Shown: positions 9,605-18,792 of the stretch, piece after piece
Numbering within the stretch: the first letter of the stretch is position 1
Layout: every line of letters begins with the position of its first letter
Source: Bacillus sp. HNG
GTDB taxonomy: Bacteria > Bacillota > Bacilli > Bacillales > Bacillaceae_L
Length of the DNA stretch: 54,165 bases
Assembly (NCBI RefSeq): GCF_003400205.1
Contig: NZ_QUQV01000020.1
Location: 1 to 54,165 of the forward strand
Direction of reading: 5' to 3'
Program-made: the position numbers and the translations under genes
Notes under the pieces: generated by a model
The model's input: the letters and a program-made list of their open reading frames with translations, nothing else
Database searches by the model: none
Told to the model about the DNA's origin: nothing

Positions 9605-11542
9605 CTATTCTTTATCTTTATTTTCGCCTTCCGTTACGTCCTCTTCTTTTTTAGAGTTAATCGTAACTTTTACATCGTCTTTTGGTTTAACTGCATTCTC
9701 AGAAGCTTCTGGGCGGTCAGGTAATTTACCTTCTTCGAACAAGCTCTTAATTTGGGCAGCATCTAATGTTTCAACCTCAAGTAATGTTTCTGCGATGAGT
9801 TTAAGTTTATCTTGATTCTCTGTAAGAATTTGCCTTGCTTTTTCATAGCTTTCTTTAATAAAGCGTTGAATCTCAAGATCAATTTCATGGGCAATTGCAT
9901 CACTATAGTTTTGCTCGTTGTGGATGTCGCGTCCTAAGAACACTTGACCACCTTGTGCTTGACCGAATTGGAGTGGACCTAACTTTTCACTCATTCCATA
10001 TTCCGTAACCATTTTACGAGCAATACCTGTAGCACGTTGGAAGTCATTATGAGCACCTGTACTCACTTCTCCAAATGTGATTTCCTCAGCCACACGACCT
10101 CCTAAGAGACCTGTAATTTTATCCAATAGTTCAGGCTTCGTCATGAAGTAACGGTCTTCCTTAGGAAGCATTACTGCATAACCACCCGCTTGACCACGTG
10201 GGACAATTGTAACCTTATGAACCATATCCGCTTCATCAAGCACCATTCCAATAACGGTATGTCCCGCTTCGTGGAACGCTACGATATTGCGTTCTTTTTT
10301 CGATATGACACGGTTCTTTTTCGCTGGACCTGCGATTACGCGGTCTGACGCTTCATCAAGATCCGTCATATCAATTTTCTTCTTGTTTTGTCGAGCGGCA
10401 ACGAGTGCTGCTTCATTAAGTAGATTTTCTAGGTCTGCACCTGAGAATCCTGGAGTTCTTGCAGCGATAGCTTTTAGATCAACCGATTCATCAAAAGGCT
10501 TATTACGAGCATGAACTCGTAAAACCGCTTCTCTTCCTTTAACATCTGGACGGTCAACTGTAATTTGACGGTCAAAACGTCCTGGACGTAGAAGGGCAGG
10601 ATCTAGAATGTCTGGGCGGTTTGTTGCCGCAACGATGATGATTCCTTCGTTTGCGCCGAATCCATCCATCTCAACTAACAATTGGTTTAAGGTTTGCTCA
10701 CGCTCATCATGACCGCCACCAAGACCAGCACCACGCTGACGTCCAACTGCATCAATTTCATCTATGAAAATGATACATGGCGCATTTTTCTTAGCATTTT
10801 CAAATAAGTCACGTACACGTGAAGCACCAACCCCTACGAACATTTCAACGAAATCCGAACCACTGATAGAGAAGAACGGAACTCCCGCTTCACCAGCAGC
10901 CGCACGGGCAAGTAATGTTTTACCTGTTCCAGGAGGTCCAACAAGGAGGATTCCTTTTGGAATTCTTGCACCTAGATCAGCAAATTTACGTGGGTCCTTC
11001 AAAAACTCAACTACTTCAATAAGCTCTTGCTTCTCTTCGTCCGCACCTGCAACATCTTTAAATCGAACCTTTTTCTTTTCTTCGCTATATAACTTCGCTT
11101 TACTCTTACCGAAGTTCATAACCCTACTGCCGCCGCCTTGGGCTTGATTAAGTAGGAAGAAGAATAAAATAAAGATGATAACAAATGGGATAATCGACGT
11201 AAAGAAGGTTACCCAACCACTTGTTTCCTTTGCTTTAAGTATATCTACGTCTGCGGCTTTTGCAGCCTCAGTAATCCGATCAACTTCATTTTGACTACCG
11301 ATGATGTTAGTGACAAAGAATTGATCCTTATCGTAGGAATTTAACTGACCTCTAACCTCATAGACGCCTCTTTCAGGTTGTATCGTAATATTTTTTACAT
11401 CTCCGGCTTCGAGATGTTGAACAAACTTGCCATATTTCATCACTTCAGGCTGGCCACCTGCTCCTTGGAAAAAGCTAACCACACCGATAATGACTAAAAA
11501 TATGAGTAAATAGAATATGACATTTCTAAAAATTCGATTCAT
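9605..11542 (-). CDS. ftsH: ATP-dependent zinc metalloprotease FtsH
   Basis: Membrane AAA+ protease that removes misfolded membrane proteins and regulators; in Bacillus it is also needed for sporulation. The 645-residue protein has two membrane segments (about 8-26 and 111-134) flanking an extracytoplasmic domain. These are followed by Walker A GPPGTGKT (202-209), Walker B IIFIDEID (257-264), the second region of homology around RPGRFDR, and the zinc site HEAGH (424-428). The acidic tail is usual. A leader with a candidate promoter separates it from hprT. Confidence 0.98.
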   Translation of the reverse strand: MNRIFRNVIFYLLIFLVIIGVVSFFQGAGGQPEVMKYGKFVQHLEAGDVKNITIQPERGVYEVRGQLNSYDKDQFFVTNIIGSQNEVDRITEAAKAADVDILKAKETSGWVTFFTSIIPFVIIFILFFFLLNQAQGGGSRVMNFGKSKAKLYSEEKKKVRFKDVAGADEEKQELIEVVEFLKDPRKFADLGARIPKGILLVGPPGTGKTLLARAAAGEAGVPFFSISGSDFVEMFVGVGASRVRDLFENAKKNAPCIIFIDEIDAVGRQRGAGLGGGHDEREQTLNQLLVEMDGFGANEGIIIVAATNRPDILDPALLRPGRFDRQITVDRPDVKGREAVLRVHARNKPFDESVDLKAIAARTPGFSGADLENLLNEAALVAARQNKKKIDMTDLDEASDRVIAGPAKKNRVISKKERNIVAFHEAGHTVIGMVLDEADMVHKVTIVPRGQAGGYAVMLPKEDRYFMTKPELLDKITGLLGGRVAEEITFGEVSTGAHNDFQRATGIARKMVTEYGMSEKLGPLQFGQAQGGQVFLGRDIHNEQNYSDAIAHEIDLEIQRFIKESYEKARQILTENQDKLKLIAETLLEVETLDAAQIKSLFEEGKLPDRPEASENAVKPKDDVKVTINSKKEEDVTEGENKDKE

Positions 11543-11578
11543 CCCTTACCTCCTCCCGCGGTGAACAAACTATAGTAA

Positions 11579-11608
11579 ATAGTATCATAGATAATTATGG
11601 CTATTCAA
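11579..11608 (-). promoter_or_regulatory. Candidate ftsH promoter
   Basis: On the minus strand TTGAAT, an 18-nt spacer and TACTAT lie about 37 bp ahead of the ftsH start. The match is moderate. Position after a weak hairpin following hprT supports it. Confidence 0.45.
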
Positions 11609-11643
11609 ATGATATACGTGTTTTCAACCAAAAGGTTTCAAAA

Positions 11644-11664
11644 ATGACCGAGTTTTTCTCTCGG
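11644..11664 (-). terminator. Weak terminator after hprT
   Basis: A 5-bp stem CCGAG (11648-11652) / CTCGG (11660-11664) with a 7-nt loop is followed on the minus strand by TCATTTTT. It lies 8 bp after the hprT stop. The stem is short, so termination may be partial. Confidence 0.5.
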
Positions 11665-11671
11665 AATGTGA

Positions 11672-12211
11672 CTATTCTGAGTAGACCTCAGGTTTTAACA
11701 CACCGATATACGGTAAATTACGATATTTTTCAGCATAGTCTAGACCGTAACCTACAACAAACTCATCGGGAACAATAAACCCAACATAGTCTGCCTGAAT
11801 ATCCGCTTTTCTTCCTGATGGCTTATCCAAAAGTGTAACAATTTTAATGGACTTTGCTTTACGGTAACGGAATAATTCAACAAGATAGCTTAGTGTAAGA
11901 CCACTATCAATAATATCTTCAATGACAAGAATGTCTCTTCCTTCTACAGATGTATCTAAGTCCTTGATGATTTTTACTTCTCCGGATGAAACCGTTGAGT
12001 TTCCATAGCTTGACACATCCATAAAATCCATTTCCAAGTATGTATCTACTCTTTTTAACAGATCGCCCATGAAAGGCATAGCTCCTTTTAAAATTCCAAT
12101 TGCTAAAGGAAATTTGTCTTTATAGTCCTCTGTTAAAGTATTACCTAATTCCTTGATTTTTTTCTGAAGTTCTTCCTCACTAAATAAAACCTTCTCGATA
12201 TCCTGCTTCAT
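11672..12211 (-). CDS. hprT: Hypoxanthine-guanine phosphoribosyltransferase
   Basis: Purine salvage: transfers the phosphoribosyl group from PRPP to hypoxanthine or guanine. The 179-residue protein has the PRPP-binding motif [11 protein letters not shown] at 96-106 and the ESYG-like SSYGNST loop at about 67-73. It sits 14 bp after tilS and ahead of ftsH, the order found throughout Bacillus. In B. subtilis TilS and HprT also act together as activators of ftsH; nothing in this sequence tests that. Confidence 0.96.
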   Translation of the reverse strand: MKQDIEKVLFSEEELQKKIKELGNTLTEDYKDKFPLAIGILKGAMPFMGDLLKRVDTYLEMDFMDVSSYGNSTVSSGEVKIIKDLDTSVEGRDILVIEDIIDSGLTLSYLVELFRYRKAKSIKIVTLLDKPSGRKADIQADYVGFIVPDEFVVGYGLDYAEKYRNLPYIGVLKPEVYSE

Positions 12212-12225
12212 TCTTTTAAAGCCCC

Positions 12226-13617
12226 CTAAACATTCTGCGTGTATTGTAATACGATATAGTGCGATTTTGTTTTACATGATGCTTCATATGATGATTTCTT
12301 CAATCCTGGAAGCCACAAAATCTTTCCTTGTTCATCCTCAACAATTGGCCAATGGTCACGTCTGTGAAGTGGTATTTTTTCATCAATGAAAATATCCTTC
12401 ACTTTTTTTGAACCATTCATTCCTTTTAGCCTCATTTTATCTCCAATTTTTCTCGTTCGGACATAAATTGGTAATTGGATGTCGTCTGGGTCAATGACGA
12501 AACAATCATTTCCGACCAAGTCATTAGGATAGTTCTTCCACACTTGACTCTTTATTTCACTACCATCTTCAAGTTTATAAAGCCCAGGTGTATCAATGTT
12601 AAATCGATAGGGGCTTACGTTTTCCTTACGATCTGTATAAGTATATGTACAACTCTCATAAGATTTTACAATTCGCAAACCAGCGGGAAAATACAATTCT
12701 CCAGATGGATGATTATTCGCCAAGAAGGTTAACAAATTGTCGATATGTACGGCAGAAAGAGAAGGAGGAAGTTCTTTGTAGAGATAGTTTAATATTAGTT
12801 GAATCCCTCTTCTTTGTAAAGATTTTGGCATCGCTAATAAGAGGGGAATTTCAATCTCTATTTCATTGTCTTCATTCCTTTTCATTACTTTATTCATTTT
12901 TTCGATGGTTAATTCATCTAAAACTTCATTGTCCTCTGTCATGTACTGGTTAAACTGTAGAAAATGTTCATGCACTGCCGGATTTTCTTGTTTTAAAAAC
13001 GGAAGAACATGATGCCTGAATCGGTTCCTTGTATAGTCGTCTTTATCATTTGAAGGATCACGTCTTGGAGATAACCTCCATTCCCTGCAGTATTCTTCAA
13101 TATCAGCTTTTGTCACAGATAAAAACGGGCGAATAATTGCCCCACATGAAAAAGGGCGTTTTATCTGCATGCCCGCATAGCCAATTCCCTTACTACCTCG
13201 AACTAAACGCATTAATATCGATTCTATTTGATCATCCCCATGATGCCCAAGTGCTAAATAATCTGCTTTATGTTTTTGCATGACTTCATTAAAAAAATCG
13301 TACCTCACTTCCCTCGCGGCTACTTGGGAACTTAAACCATGTTCCTTTTTATAGGATGTCACATCGATTTGGATTGATTCAAAAGGAATCTGAAATGATT
13401 CACAAAAACCTTTTACATATAATAAATCTTCTTCGGACTCTTTCCCACGAAACATATGGTCAACATGGGCAGCGATTATAGTTACTTCTTTATACTGGTG
13501 AAATAAATAATGAAGTAAAGCGAGGGAATCCGGACCACCGGACACCCCTACTATTATTGTTGAGCCTTTTTTAATTAATTCATGCTTTTTTATAAACCTG
13601 TTTACCTTTTCAATCAT
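12226..13617 (-). CDS. tilS: tRNA(Ile)-lysidine synthetase
   Basis: Converts the wobble C of the CAU anticodon of a tRNA-Ile to lysidine, so that it reads AUA and takes isoleucine. The 463-residue protein has the PP-loop signature SGGPDS at 26-31, [12 protein letters not shown] further on, and a C-terminal TilS substrate-binding region ending with [13 protein letters not shown]. It lies directly upstream of hprT with a 14-bp gap. AAGGA precedes the ATG, but 11 nt away, which is long. Confidence 0.95.
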   Translation of the reverse strand: MIEKVNRFIKKHELIKKGSTIIVGVSGGPDSLALLHYLFHQYKEVTIIAAHVDHMFRGKESEEDLLYVKGFCESFQIPFESIQIDVTSYKKEHGLSSQVAAREVRYDFFNEVMQKHKADYLALGHHGDDQIESILMRLVRGSKGIGYAGMQIKRPFSCGAIIRPFLSVTKADIEEYCREWRLSPRRDPSNDKDDYTRNRFRHHVLPFLKQENPAVHEHFLQFNQYMTEDNEVLDELTIEKMNKVMKRNEDNEIEIEIPLLLAMPKSLQRRGIQLILNYLYKELPPSLSAVHIDNLLTFLANNHPSGELYFPAGLRIVKSYESCTYTYTDRKENVSPYRFNIDTPGLYKLEDGSEIKSQVWKNYPNDLVGNDCFVIDPDDIQLPIYVRTRKIGDKMRLKGMNGSKKVKDIFIDEKIPLHRRDHWPIVEDEQGKILWLPGLKKSSYEASCKTKSHYIVLQYTQNV

Positions 13618-13674
13618 TGTCGGACCAATCCTTTTTATAAATCTAAATATATCGTAGCATTTTCCTATTTATTT

Positions 13675-14706
13675 TTACAGAATTTGTCCATACAAATAAA
13701 GCAAATATCCAAGTGATACAAATAGCAGTAATAATACAGTTTCGAGCACTCCACCTTTTTGTTTCTTCGGTTTTAGCCGTCTATTTGCCCGTGATACATT
13801 AGATCCAGCTTGGGATTGGCTAGTTGCCTTTGGCCTAGCTTGTGACTTTCTTGCTGAACGTGTTTTTTGTGCAGGTGCGTGATCCTTATTTGCTGGACTT
13901 AACTTCATAACTAAATCTTTACGCATTTCAGCTGCTCGCTGATACTTTCCATCAATCGCATGATATAGGACAGTATCAAATTTTCTTAGCGAATCCGTAT
14001 TTGCAATAATAGATTTTAATTGTTTCACCGGTTGATCCGTTTTTGTAAATCGGTTTGGATAGGCAGCATTGATGATAATCATTGCAACCGCAAATAAGTC
14101 ATAGGAGGCTTCCGCTTTTCTTGAGCCTGCTCCCCAATAGCCACGGTCAAAGAATTCAGTAAACTCTTTTATCGCCCTTCCTTGTACAGTTGTTCCTCCG
14201 ACATCAATACAGCGGATTTTTGGCGGATTTCCCGCAACCAGTAGATTATCGGGTTTTAAGTCACCAAAAACCCAGCCTTCCTGATGGAGCCTGTCTAAAT
14301 CAGAAAGCAATTGTAAGCATAAGATGCCTGTCCATTCTTTTCCCCTTTTTTCAATAAAAGATAAAAAGCTTTCACCACGAATATATTCCATGACGTAAAA
14401 GGAAATAGGACTTGAAAATCCGGGTCTCATCCAATCATCGACATCTATAAAAGAAGGCCCAAGGGCAGAGCCTTGGACCTTAGAGAAGTGCTTTAGTACA
14501 TTTACTTCCGACGTAATTGTCACGCCATTTTCACTAATTTTTAAAGCCACAGGGCCATCAATGCTCTCAGCTAAGTAGACAATTCCATTGGCACCTTGTC
14601 CTAAAGGTCTCACAACGCGATATGATTTTTTATGCCACTTTCCTGTAATAACTGTACCAGGGGAAACCTTACATACCTGACTCTTCGTAGTATTGTTCAT
14701 CATCAC
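13675..14706 (-). CDS. yabT: Membrane-anchored serine/threonine protein kinase (YabT-like)
   Basis: Hanks-type kinase; B. subtilis YabT acts during sporulation and is activated by DNA. Visible elements are the glycine loop LGQGANG (35-41), the ATP lysine in VALKIS (Lys56), the catalytic loop GDLKPDN with Asp149 and Asn154, and DVG in place of DFG at 168-170. A basic linker (about 275-320) with many Arg and Lys leads to a single C-terminal membrane helix, VLETVLLLLFVSLGYLLYLY. The basic linker fits DNA binding. It overlaps yabS by 38 bp. The first codons are GTG-ATG-ATG and AAGGAG lies about 11 nt before the GTG, so the exact start is uncertain. Confidence 0.9.
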   Translation of the reverse strand: MMMNNTTKSQVCKVSPGTVITGKWHKKSYRVVRPLGQGANGIVYLAESIDGPVALKISENGVTITSEVNVLKHFSKVQGSALGPSFIDVDDWMRPGFSSPISFYVMEYIRGESFLSFIEKRGKEWTGILCLQLLSDLDRLHQEGWVFGDLKPDNLLVAGNPPKIRCIDVGGTTVQGRAIKEFTEFFDRGYWGAGSRKAEASYDLFAVAMIIINAAYPNRFTKTDQPVKQLKSIIANTDSLRKFDTVLYHAIDGKYQRAAEMRKDLVMKLSPANKDHAPAQKTRSARKSQARPKATSQSQAGSNVSRANRRLKPKKQKGGVLETVLLLLFVSLGYLLYLYGQIL

Positions 14707-15409
14707 GAGACAACAAACTCCTTAATGATCTTTTTTTCTTGAAGTAGGTAAGTGCCTCACGGATTGCCGGACCTGTTGGTGTAATTCCACCAGTTGTAAG
14801 CTTTGGAAAAATACTAGACAAGGATTCTAGTCTCGGTGTCCAATCTAATACCCTTTCAACTTCAACTCTTTTCCCCGGAAATACGAAAACAGAAAATTGA
14901 TTGTCTCCCATTCTCGCATTTAAGCTTATTGATAGGTCCAGCAAGGCTTCTTTTACAGTTGGTAATTTATGCTTCATACTCGCGCTTGTATCCACTAGAA
15001 CGAGAACCTCTAAATCAACCGTTTCTCCAAGTTCATCTACAACCTCCATTACTTCTCCGCGTTTTTCCGGAGGAAGGTCTTCCATTGATGTCTTGGCTCC
15101 CAGGATTTGCTGGAGCTCCTTGTTGACGACCCCTTGTAAAGTTTGGGTCATTGCTTGTCTTGTTACCATTTGAACCGTTTGAGACAGTTGAGTAGAATAT
15201 ACGATTTGGCTCACTCCACCACCAGCCGTAGCGATTCCTTCGATTTCCTGCATGCCTTGTTCATCAATCGTATCCTGCTCCACTACGCCAATGACATTGA
15301 TCGTTACACCTTGCTCTCTAGCAAGTGCAGCCATTGCAATCGGATCTTCCCCTTGATTTGAGCAACCGTCTGTAATTAATAGAATTTGCTTCAATGTGCC
15401 TTTTTGCAC
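14669..15409 (-). CDS. yabS: von Willebrand factor A domain protein (YabS-like)
   Basis: A 246-residue cytoplasmic protein. It begins within a VWA-type sheet (ILLITDGCSNQGEDP) and contains a second stretch with a metal-site motif, VLVDTSASMK. The size and position between spoIIE and yabT match B. subtilis yabS, whose function is not established to my knowledge. The start is GTG at 15409, supported by GGAGGGG 7 nt upstream. The 3' end overlaps yabT, so the two are coupled and probably act together in sporulation. Confidence 0.88.
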   Translation of the reverse strand: MQKGTLKQILLITDGCSNQGEDPIAMAALAREQGVTINVIGVVEQDTIDEQGMQEIEGIATAGGGVSQIVYSTQLSQTVQMVTRQAMTQTLQGVVNKELQQILGAKTSMEDLPPEKRGEVMEVVDELGETVDLEVLVLVDTSASMKHKLPTVKEALLDLSISLNARMGDNQFSVFVFPGKRVEVERVLDWTPRLESLSSIFPKLTTGGITPTGPAIREALTYFKKKRSLRSLLSRDDEQYYEESGM

Positions 15410-15485
15410 GTTTCATCCCCTCCAACTAGGTAAAATTAGTATAAGGATGGACGAGATTATTACTTTTTAAACCCTTTTAATAGAA

Positions 15486-17972
15486 TCAAATTGCCTTCCT
15501 TTTCGTTTTATGATATCCGTACGCAGGGATGGCTGCCCATTTTGGTGTATTATGATTAATCTTTGTCACAACAACAGTCATATCATCTTCAATTTGACCA
15601 GACCTTGTGCGAATGACCTCCTCCATAATGAGATCCGCTACCTCTTGAGGATCTTTTGTTTGAATCTCATTGATTTTACGTTTCATCCACATATCATGGT
15701 TTTCAACATGCTTTGGCCCTTCAAAAATCCCATCACTCATCATGATTAATAGGTCTCCTGCCTTCAATTGTTCATCAACTACCTCCACTTCAAAGTCTTC
15801 AATGATCCCCATTGGTAGATTACTTGCCTGTATTTTACTAATCTTATCTCCTCTCTTAATATAACTTGGCGTAGAGCCTATTTTTAAGAACTTCGCACTT
15901 GCATCCTGTAAGTCAATTACTGCTAAATCGAGCGTCGAGAAAATCTCATCTGTTGTACGTAAGGAGAGAATGGAGTTAACAGATTTAATCGCCACCTTCT
16001 CTTCAATGCCTGATTGAAGAATCTTCTTTAACAACTCCAAGGTTTCATTGCTTTCATAGTGGGCTCGTTCACCATTCCCCATTCCGTCACTAATGGCAAC
16101 CGCATGCTTTCCAACGCCTAACTCAATTGTTGAATAGCTGTCCCCTGATACTAATCCGCCACCCTTAGCAGCGTGAGCGACACCTGTTTCAATGACATAT
16201 GCCTTTGCCGAACCAAGTGTTACATGACAATACCCATTTGGATAGGCTGAGCATTCTTCATTTTTCACGAGAATGGTTTCCTCCAGAATATCCGATAGCA
16301 TCGGCGCAATTAATTTTTCACACTCCCCACTTCCATTGCAATATGGAATACTCAATTCAATATCTACATTTCCTTGTTCTACACTGTAAATTTCTACATG
16401 CCCAATTTGAATACCAAACGACTGCAACGCATCTAGGATTTGTTCTTCCAATACATGATGATTTTCACCTTCACGTTGAATTTCCTTGGCAAAATCACTC
16501 ATGACCTGGGAAACACCTAATAATTGTTCTGCTACTAGTTTTCGACTCTCCTTTACTTGTTTTTTTAGTTTTTGGTTTGCCTGATAATAGGTCAACTCCT
16601 GTTCAATGGCATCGATTACTTTTTTCGAGCGTACACAATGTTTGTCCCAGTCTCTTGTAAGCTTGTGGTTGTACTGAAGCGAATTTGTATCACATCCATG
16701 CATAATATCTTTCATATAGTCATATGTTTTATTAAAGTTCTTGGACCAGCACGCCTCCTTTTTGAAACACGATTGACAGGTCTTTTCCGTTACATTGCTT
16801 AAAAACAGATCGACTTCACGGTCTTTGTCCTCTTCATCAATGGGATACCCATATTCAGAAAAACTATTGGACAAAGCCTCAAATACTGTTGAAAACTGTG
16901 AAACACGATTTGCCGTTACATCACGAACTTTACGTAAATATTGCTGTTGTTCTGCATGATGCTCAGGTGTTCCTGGAATATTTTTAGCCACTTTGCTTAT
17001 TAAACTCCTAGGCGTTAGTAAAAATAAGAGAATGGCTACAACAGATTCATATAATGTAGGAATGATTTGGCTTGCACCTTCTCCGTAGAGGCCAATTAAA
17101 AGCGTTCCTACAATGAGACCAAGTGCAACGCCGCCTTTTTTGCCTTCTTTTAGAAGACCGCCTAATAATCCAGAAAAGGCAAGAAGACTCATTTGGTACA
17201 AGCTCGTTACATTCGCTAAACTTAAAATAAGTCCGGTTACAACCCCTACGGTTGACCCGATCGTTGCCCCTGCAACAAATGCAAACAAGAGGACAACATA
17301 TCTTGAGAGTATATTGGAAATCGACATCTCATAAACGAGCCATCCCATGGTACCTGTTAACACAGAGGCAATTAAGATAATCAAACAAATAACTTCTTCC
17401 GTTTTAAAGGATTGTCTCCTTCGTCTCTCTGTTAACAATGGTACGCTTTGCAGGAAAATTAAGGTTAAAATAAAGGCTAAGCCGGATCCGACACCAAGCA
17501 TTACTCCGTCATGGACGGTGACTGTTCCTTGAGTAACATAGAGAACACTTACCTTCGCAATGGCAGATGCAATTAACACCAGAACTGGTAATGCTTTGAT
17601 TAAATCTACTTTAAACCTTTGAAGAACTTTATAGATTACTAGAAAAAAGGAAATTGATAGAAATGTAAAAACAGTGACATCTGCTGAAAGGGTAAATGAT
17701 CCCGCGATAACAGCTGCCATCGCAAGTCCCGCTTTTCCTTTTTTCATCATAAATACGCTTGCGAAAAATGGTAATGCAAAGGGGGTTAATTCATTCAGGA
17801 TGAGGGCCCGCCCTAATAAAAATCCAACGACTACTAGTAAAAGCCCTTTTAGTAGAAATAGATTGACAAGCTTAGCTTGAAAACGATGAAACCATCTGGA
17901 CACAGTGTCCTGTGTTTTTCCAATGTCTACCTCTGCGATTGGTCCGCTCAGATTTCTCTCTATTCTTTCCAT
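15486..17972 (-). CDS. spoIIE: Stage II sporulation protein E, PP2C-type phosphatase
   Basis: Dephosphorylates SpoIIAA at the polar septum, releasing sigma-F in the forespore, and helps place the septum through FtsZ. The 828-residue protein has about ten N-terminal membrane segments (roughly 40-330), a central regulatory region with a cysteine group (CQSCFKKEACW), and a C-terminal PP2C domain. The phosphatase shows AISDGMGNG near residue 625, MMSDGIFEG, and the metal-binding EDDMTVVV at the end. GGGGAG lies 9 nt before the ATG. A Spo0A-type promoter with a 21-bp spacer lies 36-68 bp upstream. Confidence 0.98.
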   Translation of the reverse strand: MERIERNLSGPIAEVDIGKTQDTVSRWFHRFQAKLVNLFLLKGLLLVVVGFLLGRALILNELTPFALPFFASVFMMKKGKAGLAMAAVIAGSFTLSADVTVFTFLSISFFLVIYKVLQRFKVDLIKALPVLVLIASAIAKVSVLYVTQGTVTVHDGVMLGVGSGLAFILTLIFLQSVPLLTERRRRQSFKTEEVICLIILIASVLTGTMGWLVYEMSISNILSRYVVLLFAFVAGATIGSTVGVVTGLILSLANVTSLYQMSLLAFSGLLGGLLKEGKKGGVALGLIVGTLLIGLYGEGASQIIPTLYESVVAILLFLLTPRSLISKVAKNIPGTPEHHAEQQQYLRKVRDVTANRVSQFSTVFEALSNSFSEYGYPIDEEDKDREVDLFLSNVTEKTCQSCFKKEACWSKNFNKTYDYMKDIMHGCDTNSLQYNHKLTRDWDKHCVRSKKVIDAIEQELTYYQANQKLKKQVKESRKLVAEQLLGVSQVMSDFAKEIQREGENHHVLEEQILDALQSFGIQIGHVEIYSVEQGNVDIELSIPYCNGSGECEKLIAPMLSDILEETILVKNEECSAYPNGYCHVTLGSAKAYVIETGVAHAAKGGGLVSGDSYSTIELGVGKHAVAISDGMGNGERAHYESNETLELLKKILQSGIEEKVAIKSVNSILSLRTTDEIFSTLDLAVIDLQDASAKFLKIGSTPSYIKRGDKISKIQASNLPMGIIEDFEVEVVDEQLKAGDLLIMMSDGIFEGPKHVENHDMWMKRKINEIQTKDPQEVADLIMEEVIRTRSGQIEDDMTVVVTKINHNTPKWAAIPAYGYHKTKRKAI

Positions 17973-18007
17973 ATATAAACACTCCCCGTAATTAATAGTT
18001 GTCTGTT

Positions 18008-18040
18008 ATTATACAGTTGCAAGAATTCGTATTTTGTCAA
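18008..18040 (-). promoter_or_regulatory. spoIIE promoter, sigma-A with 21-bp spacer (Spo0A-activated type)
   Basis: On the minus strand a perfect TTGACA (18035-18040) and a perfect TATAAT (18008-18013) are separated by 21 bp. Such long spacing is the hallmark of spoIIE- and spoIIG-type promoters that need phosphorylated Spo0A. A 0A-like box, AGTCGAA, lies on the same strand at 18067-18073, about 27 bp upstream of -35. Confidence 0.88.
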
Positions 18041-18066
18041 AACAACAGGAGCGAAAAAGAAAAACA

Positions 18067-18114
18067 TTCGACTGCTTGTCCAGTTTTCCAACAAAATAAA
18101 TGTCATATGGCGAA
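18067..18114 (-). promoter_or_regulatory. Candidate Spo0A boxes upstream of spoIIE
   Basis: AGTCGAA on the minus strand (18067-18073) and TGGCGAA on the plus strand (18108-18114) match the 0A box TGNCGAA with one and no mismatches. They flank the upstream side of the spoIIE promoter. Function is inferred from position. Confidence 0.5.
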
Positions 18115-18212
18115 TTTTAGAATTGTAATTTAATAGGTTTGCCAAAAATTTCATACGTTTGTTGTGTATATAGTGCGAATTTTTGTATTTTTTACCTTCC
18201 ATACAAAATATA

Positions 18213-18241
18213 TTGACGAACGAATAGACAGAAGGTATTAT
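18213..18241 (+). promoter_or_regulatory. tRNA unit promoter (sigma-A)
   Basis: On the plus strand TTGACG, a 17-nt spacer and TATTAT lie about 70 bp ahead of the tRNA-Met fragment and 225 bp ahead of the intact tRNA-Met. The -35 overlaps a perfect 0A box, TGACGAA (18214-18220). This promoter diverges from the spoIIE promoter. Confidence 0.8.
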
Positions 18242-18309
18242 ATTACTTGTGCTTACTTACTAGAGTTTGAGACAGAGATTGTCGAACACTTTTTTAATTA
18301 CGAAAACAT

Positions 18310-18336
18310 GGCGGTGTAGCTCAGCTGGCTAGAGCG
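18310..18336 (+). pseudogene. Partial tRNA-Met copy (5' end and D-arm only)
   Basis: These 27 bases are identical to the first 27 bases of the intact tRNA-Met at 18466: the 5' acceptor strand and the D-arm, ending just before the anticodon stem. The identity also covers the three bases before the gene, giving a 30-bp direct repeat offset by 156 bp. What follows is unrelated sequence, so no tRNA can form. It lies in the leader transcribed from the tRNA promoter. Confidence 0.9.
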
Positions 18337-18465
18337 ACGAGCAAAGCTTCCATGAACCATCTGCGAGTTGTTCCGACGCATTAATCATCCTCGAATTTGC
18401 TAGTAGAGGAAGGAACATACTTACTAGTTTCAAAAGATATAGTATTTCAGTACTCATTTATCCAT

Positions 18466-18542
18466 GGCGGTGTAGCTCAGCTGGCTAGAGCGTACGGTTC
18501 ATACCCGTGAGGTCGGGGGTTCGATCCCCTCCGCCGCTACCA
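18466..18542 (+). tRNA. tRNA-Met (CAU), elongator type
   Basis: 77 nt. The acceptor GGCGGTG pairs with CGCCGCT, a standard D-arm and a GGTTCGATCC T-arm are present, and CCA is encoded at 18540-18542. The anticodon loop TTCATAC gives CAU at 18500-18502. The sequence and place (next to tRNA-Glu, between yabR and spoIIE) match the elongator tRNA-Met of the B. subtilis trnSL unit. A CAU tRNA could also be the lysidine-modified tRNA-Ile, but the body matches tRNA-Met. Confidence 0.95.
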
Positions 18543-18551
18543 TAATTTAAA

Positions 18552-18623
18552 GGCCCGTTGGTCAAGCGGTTAAGACACCGCCCTTTCACGGCGGTAACAC
18601 GGGTTCGAATCCCGTACGGGTCA
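18552..18623 (+). tRNA. tRNA-Glu (UUC)
   Basis: 72 nt. The acceptor GGCCCGT pairs with ACGGGTC, the anticodon stem CCGCC/GGCGG encloses CTTTCAC with UUC at 18585-18587, and the T-loop GGTTCGAATCC is standard. The CCA end is not encoded and must be added after transcription. It lies 9 nt after tRNA-Met in the same unit. Confidence 0.96.
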
Positions 18624-18630
18624 TACGAAC

Positions 18631-18667
18631 GTGCGAGTAAAACAAATGTTTTATCCGCACTTTTTTT
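18631..18667 (+). terminator. tRNA unit terminator
   Basis: A 13-bp stem with two mismatches, GTGCGAGTAAAAC (18631-18643) / GTTTTATCCGCAC (18648-18660), is followed by TTTTTTT on the plus strand, 8 nt after tRNA-Glu. Confidence 0.92.
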
Positions 18668-18734
18668 GTGCCCATTTTAGATAACCTTGTTACTTCTACC
18701 TTTTTGTTCTTAATCTGTATTAAAAAACAGCACA

Positions 18735-18762
18735 CAAAAAAGCACCCGAATTCGGGTGCTTT
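18735..18762 (-). terminator. yabR terminator (probably bidirectional)
   Basis: A perfect 24-bp palindrome, AAAGCACCCGAA (18739-18750) / TTCGGGTGCTTT (18751-18762), has an A-run on its left that is a T-run on the minus strand. It lies 31 bp after the yabR stop and faces the plus-strand tRNA unit. Confidence 0.9.
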
Positions 18763-18792
18763 ATCTATATATATTTAAGCTACAGCAGCAGG

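Noticed and set aside
17960-18202. Possible 80-residue minus-strand protein upstream of spoIIE
   Set aside because: It covers the spoIIE promoter and overlaps the spoIIE start in another frame; no ribosome binding site.
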